A DNA stretch of 64,000 nt from Bordetella genomosp. 13 (GCF_002119665.1 NZ_CP021111.1:4278001-4342000), one strand, 5' to 3'. Positions 44,162-53,554 are shown, counted from the stretch's first letter. Notes: generated by a model from the letters alone, not told the origin. Translations and numbers: made by a program.

Positions 44162-45556
44162 ATGATCACAACCACCATAAAAAAATTCGTCGGCCGCCTG
44201 TTCGGGCCCACCGTCGCCGGCGGCCCCCTGCGCATCGAGCGCGAGCGCCACGGCATAGACCGGCGCAACGTATCGCGCAACGCCATCAAGGTCTGCGACG
44301 TACTGCGCCAGCATGGCTACGAAGCCTACATCGTGGGCGGCGCGGTGCGCGACCTGATCGTCGGCCTCGAGCCCAAGGACTTCGACGTGGCCACCAACGC
44401 CACGCCCGAACAGATCCGACCGCTGTTCCGCCGCGCACGCATCATCGGCCGCCGCTTCCAGCTGGTGCACGTGGTGTTCGGCCAGGAGATCATCGAGACC
44501 TCCACGTTCCGCGCCCCGGCCAGCGTGGACCAGAAGACGGATGAGCACGGCCGCATCCTCAGCGACAATGTGTTCGGCACGCAGGCCGAGGACGCCGCGC
44601 GGCGCGACTTCACCATGAACGCGCTTTACTACGATCCGCACACCGAGGAAGTCATCGACTACCACGACGGCGTGCAAGACCTCAAGAAGCGCCAGATCCG
44701 CATGATCGGCGATCCGATCAAGCGCTATCGCGAAGACCCGGTGCGCATGCTGCGCGCCGTGCGCTTCGCCGCCAAGCTCAACGGCACCATCGAGCCGGCC
44801 ACGCGCCAGCCGATCCGCACCATGGCAGGGCTGGTCGAGAACGTGCCCGCTTCGCGGCTGTTCGACGAAATGCTCAAGCTGCTGACCTGCGGACACGCCA
44901 TGGACTGCCTGCGCCAGTTGCGCGGCGAGGGCCTGCACCACGGCCTGCTGCCGCTGCTGGACGTCGTGCTCGAACAGCCGGGCGGCGAGAACTTCGTGGA
45001 ACAGGCGCTGGAACGCACCGACGCGCGCGTGCGGGCGGGCAAGGGCATCAGCCCCAGCTTCCTGTTCGCGGCGCTGCTGTGGCGCCTGGTGGACGCGCGC
45101 TGGAAGCAGTTGCGCGCCGAAGGCGAACACACCATGCCCGCCCTGGTGCAGGCCGCGGATTCGGTGCTGGACGAACAGACCGAGAAGCTGGCCATCCAGC
45201 GCCGCTTCTCGTCGGACATGCGCGAGATCTGGTTCATGCAGCCGCGCTTCGAGCGCCGCCAGGGCAAGGCGACCTACCGCATGATCGAGCAGCCGCGCTT
45301 CCGCGCCGCCTGCGACTTCCTGCAGCTGCGCGCCGCCGCCGGCGAGTTCGACAGCGTGCTGGCGCAATGGTGGATGGACCTGGCCAATGCCGACGACGCG
45401 ACCCGCGCCGAGATGATCGAAGACACCGCCAGGCTGCCTCGCGAGGCCGGCGGCGATGGGCCCGCCCGCAAGCGCCGTCCCCGGCGCCGCCGTCGCGCGG
45501 GCGGCGGTGATGGCAATGCCGGCGGCGAATCGTCCGGCGCGCCGGACGCCGCATGA
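44162..45556 (+). CDS. pcnB: Poly(A) polymerase I
   Basis: 464 residues. Adds poly(A) tails to RNA 3' ends, marking them for decay. Class II nucleotidyltransferase core: AYIVGGAVRDLIVGLEPKDF, DVATNATPEQIRPLFRR, then RRDFTMNALYYDPHTEEVID, IRMIGDPIKRYREDPVRMLR (RNA-binding and PAP-specific residues), and a C-terminal arginine-rich tail (ARKRRPRRRRRAGGG). The length and the PcnB-type extended C terminus distinguish it from a CCA-adding enzyme. Starts 4 bases after the HAD gene; its stop overlaps folK by ATGA. Confidence 0.95.
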   Translation: MITTTIKKFVGRLFGPTVAGGPLRIERERHGIDRRNVSRNAIKVCDVLRQHGYEAYIVGGAVRDLIVGLEPKDFDVATNATPEQIRPLFRRARIIGRRFQLVHVVFGQEIIETSTFRAPASVDQKTDEHGRILSDNVFGTQAEDAARRDFTMNALYYDPHTEEVIDYHDGVQDLKKRQIRMIGDPIKRYREDPVRMLRAVRFAAKLNGTIEPATRQPIRTMAGLVENVPASRLFDEMLKLLTCGHAMDCLRQLRGEGLHHGLLPLLDVVLEQPGGENFVEQALERTDARVRAGKGISPSFLFAALLWRLVDARWKQLRAEGEHTMPALVQAADSVLDEQTEKLAIQRRFSSDMREIWFMQPRFERRQGKATYRMIEQPRFRAACDFLQLRAAAGEFDSVLAQWWMDLANADDATRAEMIEDTARLPREAGGDGPARKRRPRRRRRAGGGDGNAGGESSGAPDAA

Positions 45557-46047
45557 CGCGACCGGGCGCCGCGCCCGCGCTGGCCTACGTCGGGCTGGGC
45601 TCGAACCTGGGCGACAGCGCCGGCACGCTGCGGGCGGCCCTGGCCGATCTGGCGTCCCTGCCCGGCATACTGTCGTGCAAAGCCTCGCCCATGTATCGCA
45701 GCGCACCCGTCGATGCCGACGGTCCGGACTACGTCAATGCCGTCGCCGCGCTCGATACCACCCTGCTTCCCCTGCAGCTGCTGGACGCGCTGCAGGCGCT
45801 GGAACTGCGCCATGGCCGCGAGCGGCCGTACTACCACGCGCCGCGAACGCTGGACCTGGATCTGCTGCTGTATGGCGGCGAGCGTATCGAAAGCGACAGG
45901 CTGACCCTGCCGCATCCGCGCATGCACGAACGCGCGTTCGTGCTGCTGCCGCTGCACGACCTGGCGCCCGCGCTGGTGCTGGGCCAGCGCCGCGTGGAAG
46001 ACCTGATCGCCGCCCTGCCGGACCAGGACATCACCAGAATCGATTGA
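45553..46047 (+). CDS. folK: 2-amino-4-hydroxy-6-hydroxymethyldihydropteridine diphosphokinase
   Basis: 164 residues. Folate pathway enzyme that pyrophosphorylates 6-hydroxymethyl-dihydropterin. Signatures: AYVGLGSNLGDSAGTLRAAL, S-P-M-Y-R-S-A-P, DYVNAVAAL, LQALELRHGRER and the HPPK motif RTLDLDLLLYGG, then LPHPRMHERAFVLLPL. The start overlaps pcnB, continuing the hda-HAD-pcnB-folK chain of overlapping or nearly touching genes. folK usually pairs with panB/folB elsewhere; here the next gene is convergent. Confidence 0.96.
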   Translation: MTRPGAAPALAYVGLGSNLGDSAGTLRAALADLASLPGILSCKASPMYRSAPVDADGPDYVNAVAALDTTLLPLQLLDALQALELRHGRERPYYHAPRTLDLDLLLYGGERIESDRLTLPHPRMHERAFVLLPLHDLAPALVLGQRRVEDLIAALPDQDITRID

Positions 46048-46151
46048 TACGCCGCCGAACGGCAAGGCAGCTTGACGGAGCCGGCGCCGCGCGACGACGA
46101 CGATGCTCGCTCGCCGTTCCTGACGTGCCCTCGGCGGCCGGAGGACGAACG

Positions 46152-46970
46152 CTATTCGCCCGCGCGCTCGAGCACCTGGCGCGCCCGCGCCACGACCGGC
46201 GCGTCCACCATCTTGCCGTCCAGCCGGAATGCGCCCGCGGCGTTGTCGCGATAGGCCTGCACCACGCGGCGCGCCCATTCGACCTCGGCCTGCGCGGGCT
46301 TGCACGCGTCGTGCACCACCGCGATCTGGCTGGGGTGTATGCACATCATCCCCGCGAATCCCATGTCGTGCGCCCGCGTGGCGGCCACGCGCAGGCCGAC
46401 GATGTCCTGGATGTCGGGGTACACGCCGTCCAGCGGCGCGGCAAGTCCCGCCGCACGACTGTGCAGCAGCACCTGGCCGCGAGCCTGGTCCAGCAGCGCC
46501 GCCTCGCCCTCGGTGCCCGGCACCAGGTTCAGGTCGACGCCATAGTCCAGGCCGCCGAACGACAGCCGCGCCACGCCGGGCGCGGCGGCGATCTCGGCCA
46601 GGTTCAGTACGCCGCACGCGGTCTCGATGAGCGGCACGATGGGGATGCCGCTTTGCGCGGCGTGGCGCACGTGCGCCTGGCTTTCGGTTTTGGGCAGCAG
46701 GATGGCCGCCACGGCAGCGCGGCCGCGACAGGCGCGAAGATCGTCGTCGTGCCACGGCGTGGACGCGTCGTTGATGCGCACCCAGACGCGCGCCTGCGGC
46801 TGCGTGCCCAGGAAGTCGCACAGCGCCTCGCGGGCGGCGTCCTTGGCGAGATGCTCGACGGCATCCTCGAGGTCGACGATGACGGCATCGGCGCCGCTGG
46901 CCAGCGCCTTGGGGATGCGCTCGGGGCGCGTGCCGGGAACGAACAGGGCGGTACGTAGCAAAGACGGCAT
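46152..46970 (-). CDS. CitE-like CoA-ester lyase (HpcH/HpaI aldolase family)
   Basis: 272 residues. TIM-barrel CoA lyase: LFVPGTRPERIPKALASGAD, VIVDLEDAV (acidic metal-site residues), PLIETACGVLNL, LSFGGLDYGVDLNLV, GFAGMMCIHPSQIAVVHDAC and KMVDAPVVARARQ. Family members cleave malyl-CoA, citramalyl-CoA or similar. Here it is the third gene of an overlapping operon with a hydratase and a CoA transferase, which together fit the itaconate route: the lyase step would cleave (S)-citramalyl-CoA to acetyl-CoA and pyruvate. Its start ATG shares one base with the transferase stop. Confidence 0.88.
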   Translation of the reverse strand: MPSLLRTALFVPGTRPERIPKALASGADAVIVDLEDAVEHLAKDAAREALCDFLGTQPQARVWVRINDASTPWHDDDLRACRGRAAVAAILLPKTESQAHVRHAAQSGIPIVPLIETACGVLNLAEIAAAPGVARLSFGGLDYGVDLNLVPGTEGEAALLDQARGQVLLHSRAAGLAAPLDGVYPDIQDIVGLRVAATRAHDMGFAGMMCIHPSQIAVVHDACKPAQAEVEWARRVVQAYRDNAAGAFRLDGKMVDAPVVARARQVLERAGE

Positions 46971-48163
46971 CAGACGACCTCAGCATCATGGAGGCGCGCG
47001 ACTTCGGCGGGCGCGTACCCCAACGATGCTAGCACCGCATCGGTGTGTTCGCCCACCGCCGGCACCGGGTCCATGCGCGGCTCGAAGGCATTGCTGGTGG
47101 CGGGCGGCAGCAGCGCCGGCAGCATCCCCGAGGGGCTGTCGACCTCGCGCCATCGCCCACGCGCCTGCAGCTGCGGATGGGCCCAGACGCCCGCCATGTC
47201 ATTGACGCGCGCGTTGGCGATCTGCGCCGCATCCAGGCGGTCGGCGACCTCCTGCACGTCCAGCGCGACGAAGGCCGCCACGATCAGCTCGCGCAGCGCC
47301 TCGCGGTTGGCGGCGCGGCGCGAGTTCGACGAGAACCGCTCGTCCTGCGCCAGGCCGGGCTGCCCCAGCACCTTGTCGCAGAACACCACCCACTCGCGCT
47401 CGTTCTGCAGGCCCAGCATGATGGTGGCGCCGCCGCCTACCGGGAACGGTCCGTACGGATAGATGGTGGCGTGGGCTGCGCCGGCCCGCACCGGCGGCGG
47501 CGCGCCGTCGAAGGCGTAGTACATCGGAAAACCCATCCACTCCACCATGCTTTCCAGCATGGAGACGTCGATGCGGCTGCCCTTGCCGGTGCGATGCCGC
47601 AGCAGCAGTGCGTTCAGGATTGCCGAGTAGGCATACATGCCGGCGGCGATGTCGGAGATGGAGCAGCCCGCCTTGGCGGGGTCCTGCCGCGTGCCGGTGA
47701 CCGACACGAAGCCGCTCTCGCTCTGGATGAGCAGGTCGTAGGCCTTCTTGTCCTGGTACGGGCCGCCCTCGCCGTAGCCCGAGATATCACACACGACCAG
47801 CCGCGGATGACGGCCATGCAGCGCATCGAACGACAGGCCCAGGCGCTCGGCGGCACCGGGCGCGAGGTTCTGCACCAGCACGTCGGCCGAGGCCAGCAGG
47901 CGTTCCATCACGTCCTGCGCCTCGGGATGCTTCAGGTTCAGCGACAGGCTCTGCTTCGAACGGTTGGTCCAGACGAAATGCGAGGACAACCCGCGCACGC
48001 GCTCGTCGTAGCCGCGCGCGAAGTCGCCGACGCCGGGCCGCTCGATCTTGATGACGCGCGCGCCCATGTCGGCCAGCTGCCGCGTGCAGAACGGCGCGGC
48101 GATGGCGTGTTCGAGACTGACGACGGTAATGCCGTCCAGCGGACGGGGAGCCTCATTGCTCAT
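46970..48163 (-). CDS. CaiB/BaiF family CoA transferase
   Basis: 397 residues from the ATG at 48163, inside the ATGA overlap with the hydratase stop. Class III CoA transferase: PLDGITVVSLEHAIAAPFCT, RQLADMGARVIKIERPGVGD, SKQSLSLNLKHPEAQDVMER, the LLIQSESGFVSVTG and GMYAYSAIL blocks. The aspartate that forms the mixed anhydride in this class is the one near the end of the A-R-V-I-K-I-E-R-P...D-F-A segment region or the later SISDIAAGM block; I cannot assign it safely. In the itaconate pathway this position is held by succinyl-CoA:itaconate CoA transferase (Ict). Other C4/C5 diacids are possible. Confidence 0.88.
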   Translation of the reverse strand: MSNEAPRPLDGITVVSLEHAIAAPFCTRQLADMGARVIKIERPGVGDFARGYDERVRGLSSHFVWTNRSKQSLSLNLKHPEAQDVMERLLASADVLVQNLAPGAAERLGLSFDALHGRHPRLVVCDISGYGEGGPYQDKKAYDLLIQSESGFVSVTGTRQDPAKAGCSISDIAAGMYAYSAILNALLLRHRTGKGSRIDVSMLESMVEWMGFPMYYAFDGAPPPVRAGAAHATIYPYGPFPVGGGATIMLGLQNEREWVVFCDKVLGQPGLAQDERFSSNSRRAANREALRELIVAAFVALDVQEVADRLDAAQIANARVNDMAGVWAHPQLQARGRWREVDSPSGMLPALLPPATSNAFEPRMDPVPAVGEHTDAVLASLGYAPAEVARLHDAEVV

Positions 48164-48990
48164 TCGGAGAACCTCAGTTCGGCTTGATGGGCCAGGGTGC
48201 CGTCCTGCTCGGCCCACAGCCTGGCCAGGCCCGCGTCCGACACGTTGCCGGCCACGTGGAACGGCGTGGGCGCGATCAAAGGGCGCAGGCCGCGATAGGC
48301 CAGGTGTTCGAGCCTCGCCCCGGGACGCGCGCGTACGAAGGCGGCCACCATTTCGGTTGCGATGAGCGGTCCGTGCACGACCAGGCCCGGATAGCCCTCG
48401 GTGCCCGTGACGTACGGATGGTCGTAGTGGATGCGATGGCCGTTGAAGGTGACGGCCGAATAGCGGAACAGCAGCACCGGGCTGGGTTCGACCGCATCGC
48501 GCCATTGCGCCTGCGGCGCGGGCTCGGTGCCGGCCAGCTTGGGCGGCGAGGGCTCGCGATACACGATGTCCTGCTCTTCATGAAAGGCCAGGCGGCCCTC
48601 CTGGTGGTATTCGTGGCGCACGGTCACGAACAGCAGCGCGCCGGTGCGGCCGGTCTTTTCCTTGACGTCCTGCACGGTGGACACCCGTTCGGCCGGCACG
48701 CCGACCGTAAGCGGCCGGATGAACGTGACGCGCCCGCCCGCCCACATGCGGTTGCGGCCATCGGCCGGGGGCAGGAAGCCACCACGGGCCGGATGGCCGT
48801 CCAGGCCCAGGCCTTCGGCGTCGACGGCGCTAATGAAAAACGCCCATTGCCACAAGGGCGGCAACGGCTCGCCCTGCGCGGGCGCGGGCGCACCCAGCGC
48901 GGCGGCCACGCGCTGCGCGTGGCCCGGGTCGAGCGCGTCCGCCTTGCGCTCGCTGCTGCCGATCCAGGCGGTGGGATCAGGTTTGGTCAT
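48160..48990 (-). CDS. MaoC/FAS1-like acyl-CoA hydratase
   Basis: 276 residues. Double hot-dog type dehydratase: an N-terminal half with PLPPLWQWAFFISAV and RMWAGGRVTFIRPL, and a C-terminal hydratase half with LLFRYSAVTFNGHRIHYDHP (the catalytic asparagine/histidine region), YVTGTEGYPGLVVHGPLIAT. Related to mesaconyl-C4-CoA/itaconyl-CoA hydratases of the HTD2 type. First gene of the operon with the CoA transferase and CitE-like lyase. Predicted role: hydration of itaconyl-CoA (or mesaconyl-CoA) to citramalyl-CoA. AGGAT lies shortly before the start. Confidence 0.87.
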   Translation of the reverse strand: MTKPDPTAWIGSSERKADALDPGHAQRVAAALGAPAPAQGEPLPPLWQWAFFISAVDAEGLGLDGHPARGGFLPPADGRNRMWAGGRVTFIRPLTVGVPAERVSTVQDVKEKTGRTGALLFVTVRHEYHQEGRLAFHEEQDIVYREPSPPKLAGTEPAPQAQWRDAVEPSPVLLFRYSAVTFNGHRIHYDHPYVTGTEGYPGLVVHGPLIATEMVAAFVRARPGARLEHLAYRGLRPLIAPTPFHVAGNVSDAGLARLWAEQDGTLAHQAELRFSE

Positions 48991-49151
48991 GCCGGTTCAT
49001 CCTATGTGTGGGCTCCACGGCGCAGGATGCAGCAATGCGGGATCGTTGTGAATTCGTTTTTGACCAAGGCGGGGTTCGGGGCGCCGGAATCTGCGCCATC
49101 TGCAGCACCATCTGCCGCGCCAGCCGCCGCCCGGCCGACGACCGCGGCGGA

Positions 49152-49592
49152 CTAGCCGACGCCCACCAGCGTGGCGATCACCTCGCGCCGATGCGGACGC
49201 AGCCGATGCTCCCACAGGTACACGCCCTGCCAGGTGCCCAGGGCCAAGCGTCCGCCGCGAACGGGCACGCCCAGGCTGACGCAGGTCAGCGCGCTGCGCA
49301 CGTGGGCCGGCATGTCGTCCGGGCCCTCGGCATCGTGCGCATACAGGCGATCGCCGTCCGGCACCAGCCGCGCGAAAAAGCGCTGCAGGTCGCCGTGCAC
49401 GTCGGGATCCGCGTTCTCGGTAATGAGCAGCGAACAGCTGGTATGCCGCACGAAGACGTTCAGCAGGCCGTCGCGCACGCCGCTGGCGGCGCAGAAGGCG
49501 CGCAGTTCGGGCGTGAGGTCCATGAAGGCACGGCCCGGCGTGTCGACCCGGATCTCGTGCTGGGAAAAATGCGTGGCGGGCGAGGATTTCAT
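49152..49592 (-). CDS. YjbQ family protein (secondary thiamine-phosphate synthase)
   Basis: 146 residues. UPF0047/YjbQ fold: HEIRVDTPGRAFMDLTPELR, LLNVFVRHTSCSLLITENAD, a HDAEGPDDMPAHVRSALT segment with conserved D-D-M-P-x-H, and LGTWQGVYLWEHRLRPHRRE at the C terminus. Members have weak thiamine-phosphate synthase activity in vitro, but the physiological role is unsettled. The start lies 78 bases from the class I fumarase stop; both are transcribed leftward. Between it and the itaconate-type operon (48991-49151) I see no gene. Confidence 0.9.
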   Translation of the reverse strand: MKSSPATHFSQHEIRVDTPGRAFMDLTPELRAFCAASGVRDGLLNVFVRHTSCSLLITENADPDVHGDLQRFFARLVPDGDRLYAHDAEGPDDMPAHVRSALTCVSLGVPVRGGRLALGTWQGVYLWEHRLRPHRREVIATLVGVG

Positions 49593-49669
49593 GGCGTCAT
49601 GCTATCGCTGCCGGGCCGGGAACGAGCGGGCGGTCCGGGCACGTGCCCGCGCCGCCCGCTCGACCCTCA

Positions 49670-51193
49670 TCAGGCCACCGCCACGGGGATCTTGCCGATG
49701 CGGGCCTGCCATTCCTTCGGACCGGTGTTGTGGACCGATGTGCCTTCGGCATCGACGGCCACCGTCACCGGCATGTCCTTCACGTCGAACTCGTAGATCG
49801 CTTCCATGCCCAGGTCTTCGAACGCCAGCACCTTGGCGGTGCGGATAGCCTTGGACACCAGGTAGGCGGCGCCGCCCACGGCCATCAGGTAGGCCGACTT
49901 GTGCTTGCGGATGGCGTCGATGGCGACGGGACCGCGCTCGGACTTGCCGATCATCGAGATCAGGCCGGTCTGCGCCAGCATCATCTCGGTGAACTTGTCC
50001 ATGCGGGTGGCCGTGGTGGGACCGGCCGGGCCGACCACCTCGTCGCGCACCGGATCGACCGGGCCCACGTAGTAGATGACGCGGTTGGTGAAGTCCACAG
50101 GCAGTTTCTCGCCCTTGGCCAGCATGTCCTGGATGCGCTTGTGCGCGGCATCGCGGCCGGTAAGCATCTTGCCCGACAGCAGCAGGGTCTGGCCCGGCTT
50201 CCAGCTGGCCACTTCCTCGCGCGTCAGCGTGTCCAGGTTGACCTGCTTCGACTTGTTGTAGTCGGGCGCCCAGTGCACTTCGGGCCACTCGGACAATGCG
50301 GGAGGATCGAGGCGCGCGGGGCCCGAGCCGTCCAGCTCGAAGTGCGCGTGGCGCGTGGCGGCGCAGTTGGGAATCATGGCCACGGGCTTGGAGGCCGCGT
50401 GCGTGGGGAATGTGCTGATCTTCACGTCCAGCACGGTGGTGAGACCGCCCAGGCCCTGCGCGCCGATGCCCAGCGCGTTGACCTTTTCATACAGCTCGAT
50501 GCGCAGCTCTTCCAGCTTGTTCTGCGGGCCGCGCGCCAGCAGCTCGTACATGTCGATGTCTTCCATCAGCGACTGCTTGGCCATCAGCATGGCCTTCTCG
50601 GCCGTGCCGCCGACGCCGATGCCCAGCATGCCCGGCGGGCACCAGCCCGCGCCCATGGTGGGCACCGTCTTCAGCACCCAGTCGACCAGGGAGTCGCTGG
50701 GATTCAGCATGACGAACTTCGACTTGTTCTCGGAACCACCGCCCTTCGAGGCGATCTGCACGTCGACCTTGGCGCCGGGCACCAGCTCGACGTGCAGGAT
50801 ACAGGGGGTGTTGTCGCGGGTGTTCTTGCGCGCGAACAGCGGATCGTCCAGCACCGAGGCGCGCAGCGGATTGTCCGGGTTCAGGTAGCCGCGGCGCACG
50901 CCCTCGTCACAGACCTCCTGCAGGCTGCGCTTGGTGTCGAAGCGCACGTCCATGCCCACCTTCAGGAACACGTTGACGATGCCGGTGTCCTGGCACAGCG
51001 GACGCTTGCCCTCGGCGCACATGCGCGAGTTGGTCAGGATCTGCGCCATGGCGTCGCGCGCCGCGGGGCTTTCCTCGCGCTCGTAGGCACGCGCCAGATG
51101 ACGGATGTAGTCGACGGGATGGTAGTAGCTGATGAACTGGATGCCGTCCGCGATGGACTGGATCAGGTCTTCTTCTTTGATGAGCGTGGTCAT
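49670..51193 (-). CDS. Class I (Fe-S) fumarate hydratase
   Basis: 507 residues from the ATG at 51193 (MTTLIKEEDLIQSIADGIQF); the frame is open upstream, but the conserved part starts here. Uses a [4Fe-4S] cluster to hydrate fumarate to L-malate. Cluster cysteines are visible in PLCQDTGIVNVF, AGWCPPGMLGIGVG and MIPNCAATRH. The C-terminal beta-type domain includes PAGPTTATRMDKFTEMMLAQ and GKSERGPVAIDAIRKH-like residues. The gene is a single-chain FumA/FumB type. It duplicates the FumC activity encoded at 15505-16896. Confidence 0.94.
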   Translation of the reverse strand: MTTLIKEEDLIQSIADGIQFISYYHPVDYIRHLARAYEREESPAARDAMAQILTNSRMCAEGKRPLCQDTGIVNVFLKVGMDVRFDTKRSLQEVCDEGVRRGYLNPDNPLRASVLDDPLFARKNTRDNTPCILHVELVPGAKVDVQIASKGGGSENKSKFVMLNPSDSLVDWVLKTVPTMGAGWCPPGMLGIGVGGTAEKAMLMAKQSLMEDIDMYELLARGPQNKLEELRIELYEKVNALGIGAQGLGGLTTVLDVKISTFPTHAASKPVAMIPNCAATRHAHFELDGSGPARLDPPALSEWPEVHWAPDYNKSKQVNLDTLTREEVASWKPGQTLLLSGKMLTGRDAAHKRIQDMLAKGEKLPVDFTNRVIYYVGPVDPVRDEVVGPAGPTTATRMDKFTEMMLAQTGLISMIGKSERGPVAIDAIRKHKSAYLMAVGGAAYLVSKAIRTAKVLAFEDLGMEAIYEFDVKDMPVTVAVDAEGTSVHNTGPKEWQARIGKIPVAVA

Positions 51194-51375
51194 GATGGGA
51201 AAGCGGCACGGAATGCCGCCGGTTTCGCTGATGAGTAGGGAGAAGAGAGAAGTTCGGAAAGATGGCGAGGGGTGCCCGCGCCGGCGGGCGCACCCCGCAA
51301 TCATAAATCGGGCGGGGGTGCGCTGCCCGGGCGGCTCGCGCTACGGCGGGGCGGCGCGGTTGTGGTGCGCCCCTT

Positions 51376-52143
51376 TTATTTGCCCTGCCAGACAGGCTTG
51401 CGCTTCTCGGCGAACGCGGTGGCCCCTTCCTTGGCGTCGGCCGAGGTGAAGATGTGGGCGATCAGCGGACGCTGGCGGTCGAACATGGTGTCCTGTTCCC
51501 AGTCGCCGGCCTGCGCCACGATGGACTTGGCGGTCTGCACGGCCAGCGGGCCGTTCTCGACGATGACCCGCGCCAGTTCGCGCGCGGCCTCGAGCGCCTT
51601 GCCCGGCTCGGCCAGGCGATTGACCAGCCCCAGGGCATGGGCGCGCTGGGCCTCGAACATGTCGCCGGTCAGCACGATCTCCATGGCCACGTGATACGGC
51701 AGGCGGCGCGGCAGGCGCATCATGCCGCCCGAACCGGCCACCAGGCCGCGCTTGACCTCGGGCAGGCCGAACTTGGCGTTGCTGGCCGCCACGATGAGGT
51801 CGGCCGCCAACGCCATTTCGCAGCCACCGGCCAACGCATAGCCCTCCACGGCCGCGATGAGCGGTTTTTTCGGCGGGCGCTCGTTCAGGCCCGCGAACCC
51901 GCGGCCGGGAATCAGCGGCCGCTGTCCGCTTTGCGCGAAAGCCTTCAGGTCCATGCCCGACGAGAACGTGCCGCCCGCCCCGGTCAGGATGCCGATGCGC
52001 ACGTCGCCGTTGGCGTCCATCTGGTCGAAAGCCGCCGCCAGGGCCTGGGCGGTTTCCAGGTTGATGGCGTTCTTGGCCTCGGGCCGGTTGATCGTGATGG
52101 TCTGGATGCCGTCGGCGATTTCCACCTTCACCAGGTCGGACAT
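51376..52143 (-). CDS. Enoyl-CoA hydratase/crotonase family protein
   Basis: 255 residues from the ATG at 52143, preceded by GGAG (cctc-rich on the + strand at 52150). Crotonase fold: ITINRPEAKNAINLETAQAL, GGTFSSGMDLKAFAQ (oxyanion-hole loop), IAAVEGYALAGGCEMALAAD, KFGLPEVKRGLVAGSGGMMR with the catalytic-position glutamate and the second oxyanion glycine, and FTSADAKEGATAFAEKRKPV at the end. The gene stands alone, with no beta-oxidation partner next to it, so its acyl-CoA substrate is unknown. Confidence 0.91.
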   Translation of the reverse strand: MSDLVKVEIADGIQTITINRPEAKNAINLETAQALAAAFDQMDANGDVRIGILTGAGGTFSSGMDLKAFAQSGQRPLIPGRGFAGLNERPPKKPLIAAVEGYALAGGCEMALAADLIVAASNAKFGLPEVKRGLVAGSGGMMRLPRRLPYHVAMEIVLTGDMFEAQRAHALGLVNRLAEPGKALEAARELARVIVENGPLAVQTAKSIVAQAGDWEQDTMFDRQRPLIAHIFTSADAKEGATAFAEKRKPVWQGK

Positions 52144-52308
52144 GCTGTTGCTCCTCTGAGGGCGGGCCGGCACGCGAGCCCGCGGATAGGTATATGGGAC
52201 TGCCCAGGTGGAATGATACGCCGCGTGGGTGCGCGGACGAGCGGTGCCCGGGGCTGGCAACTCGGCATCCGGGGCAAGGCAGCCAGCGCGCAGGCACCGC
52301 GGGCCGGT

Positions 52309-53331
52309 TCAGTGCGACGCGGTGCCGGGCGGAGTCTGGCCGAACAGCTGTTCGATGGACGTGGCCTCGAACAGGTTCAGGGTCCAGGCCGAGAGCACGT
52401 CGGCCGGCGCATTCTGCAGCGTGTCGCGAGCAGCCGGGGACAGCGCGCCGAAGCGGTGGACGACCTGCCGTTCCAGGACTTCACGGAGGGCATGTACCCG
52501 GCCTTGTTCGATTCCTTGCTCGATACCTCGCTCGATTCCTTGCTCGATACCTTGCTCGATCCCCCGCTCGATACCGCGTTCGATGCCTTCTTCCCTGCCC
52601 TCGTCGCGCGCAGCCTTGAGTTCAGCCTGGTGATCCATCCGCGCCATCTCTCGCAGCATGGCGCGGATGCGCAGTTCTTCGTCGGAACACATCGATTCGA
52701 GATGGAAGAGCGCTTCGCGGACGGGAGGGTGAGTGATCTGGTTCATGACTTCCTCGTTGAGGTTGTGGCGCAGGCAGGCCACCCACGCCTGGAATTGAGG
52801 CGAGCCGGTGGCGAGCATGTCTGCCTTGGGCAGTTCGACGAGATGCCAATGCAGCTCGTTGCCAAATTCTATGGACGGGCGCCGCGCATCGCGCACACTG
52901 AAGTGCCAATCAGCCTGGTCCGACGCGCCGGCGTCCCAATTCTGTCCCAGCAGACTGATGCCTATGGACGGCCGCAGCTCTTCATACCCCTGCCCGGCCC
53001 GCAATTGCCCGGCCAGGCCGCGCGCCACGTAGTACACATTGCGCGCCGGCCAATGCGCCTGCCAGCGTGCCTGCATCTCGACCACGTACAGGCCGCCCTC
53101 CGTATCCTGCGCCAGGATGTCGAACTCGACACGCTTGCCGGCAGGATCGTCGGCCAGCACGTGCGGATTCAGGATGCGCGCGATCGCGATGGGCGGCGCC
53201 GGATGGCGCACCGCATTGATCAGATCCGACAGCAAGTGCGGCCAGCGGGAGAACAGCGCCTTGAATACCAGATCGTTGGACAGGGCCAGGCGCGGAAGCG
53301 TGGCCGGAAGGCGGGCGGACAACGGAGACAC
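52309..53331 (-). CDS. Rpn family recombination-promoting nuclease / PD-(D/E)XK transposase-like
   Basis: 340 residues from the GTG at 53331, preceded by AGGAAAG eight bases earlier; a longer start at 53511 is open but its N-terminal 60 residues look non-coding. The nuclease part has [20 protein letters not shown] and the PD-(D/E)XK-like core [20 protein letters not shown]. Rpn proteins are DNA endonucleases that promote RecA-independent recombination. Residues near the C terminus form seven GIE(R/Q) units in tandem, as in many Rpn proteins, followed by a variable tail. It is divergent from glyQ by 223 bases and stands in a housekeeping context; it may be a mobile accessory gene. Confidence 0.8.
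   Translation of the reverse strand: MSPLSARLPATLPRLALSNDLVFKALFSRWPHLLSDLINAVRHPAPPIAIARILNPHVLADDPAGKRVEFDILAQDTEGGLYVVEMQARWQAHWPARNVYYVARGLAGQLRAGQGYEELRPSIGISLLGQNWDAGASDQADWHFSVRDARRPSIEFGNELHWHLVELPKADMLATGSPQFQAWVACLRHNLNEEVMNQITHPPVREALFHLESMCSDEELRIRAMLREMARMDHQAELKAARDEGREEGIERGIERGIEQGIEQGIERGIEQGIEQGRVHALREVLERQVVHRFGALSPAARDTLQNAPADVLSAWTLNLFEATSIEQLFGQTPPGTASH
52504..52587 (-). repeat. Seven 12-base coding repeats encoding GIE(R/Q)
   Basis: Seven consecutive, imperfect 12-base units (52504-52515 up to 52576-52587), each encoding Gly-Ile-Glu-Arg or Gly-Ile-Glu-Gln on the minus strand. Copy number in such arrays is likely to change by slippage in steps of four residues without shifting the frame. 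It forms a helical linker in the Rpn-type nuclease. Confidence 0.85.
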
Positions 53332-53554
53332 GATGGCGGCTTTCCTGGCGAGATACGGAAGCGCGACTCTAGCAACGCCGTCCGCGCAGCGAAATTGGGC
53401 GGATTTGTCCCACCCGCCGGCTCTCCCGCGCATCCGCGGCACCCTGCGAGGTTTACGGCAAGAGCGGGCCAGGCAAATCCGACGCGGGCAGTTAAAATGC
53501 CGAGTTCCCAAAAAAGCCCGGGCGCCTGCGACCCGGCCCGCCTACAAGCCTTCT

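Noticed and set aside
48991..49151. Possible small gene between the hydratase and yjbQ
   Set aside because: No start with a ribosome site and no recognisable protein pattern on either strand.
52504..52587. 12-base repeats as CRISPR or a minisatellite
   Set aside because: They are in frame, encode a four-residue helical repeat usual in Rpn-type proteins, and have no spacers.
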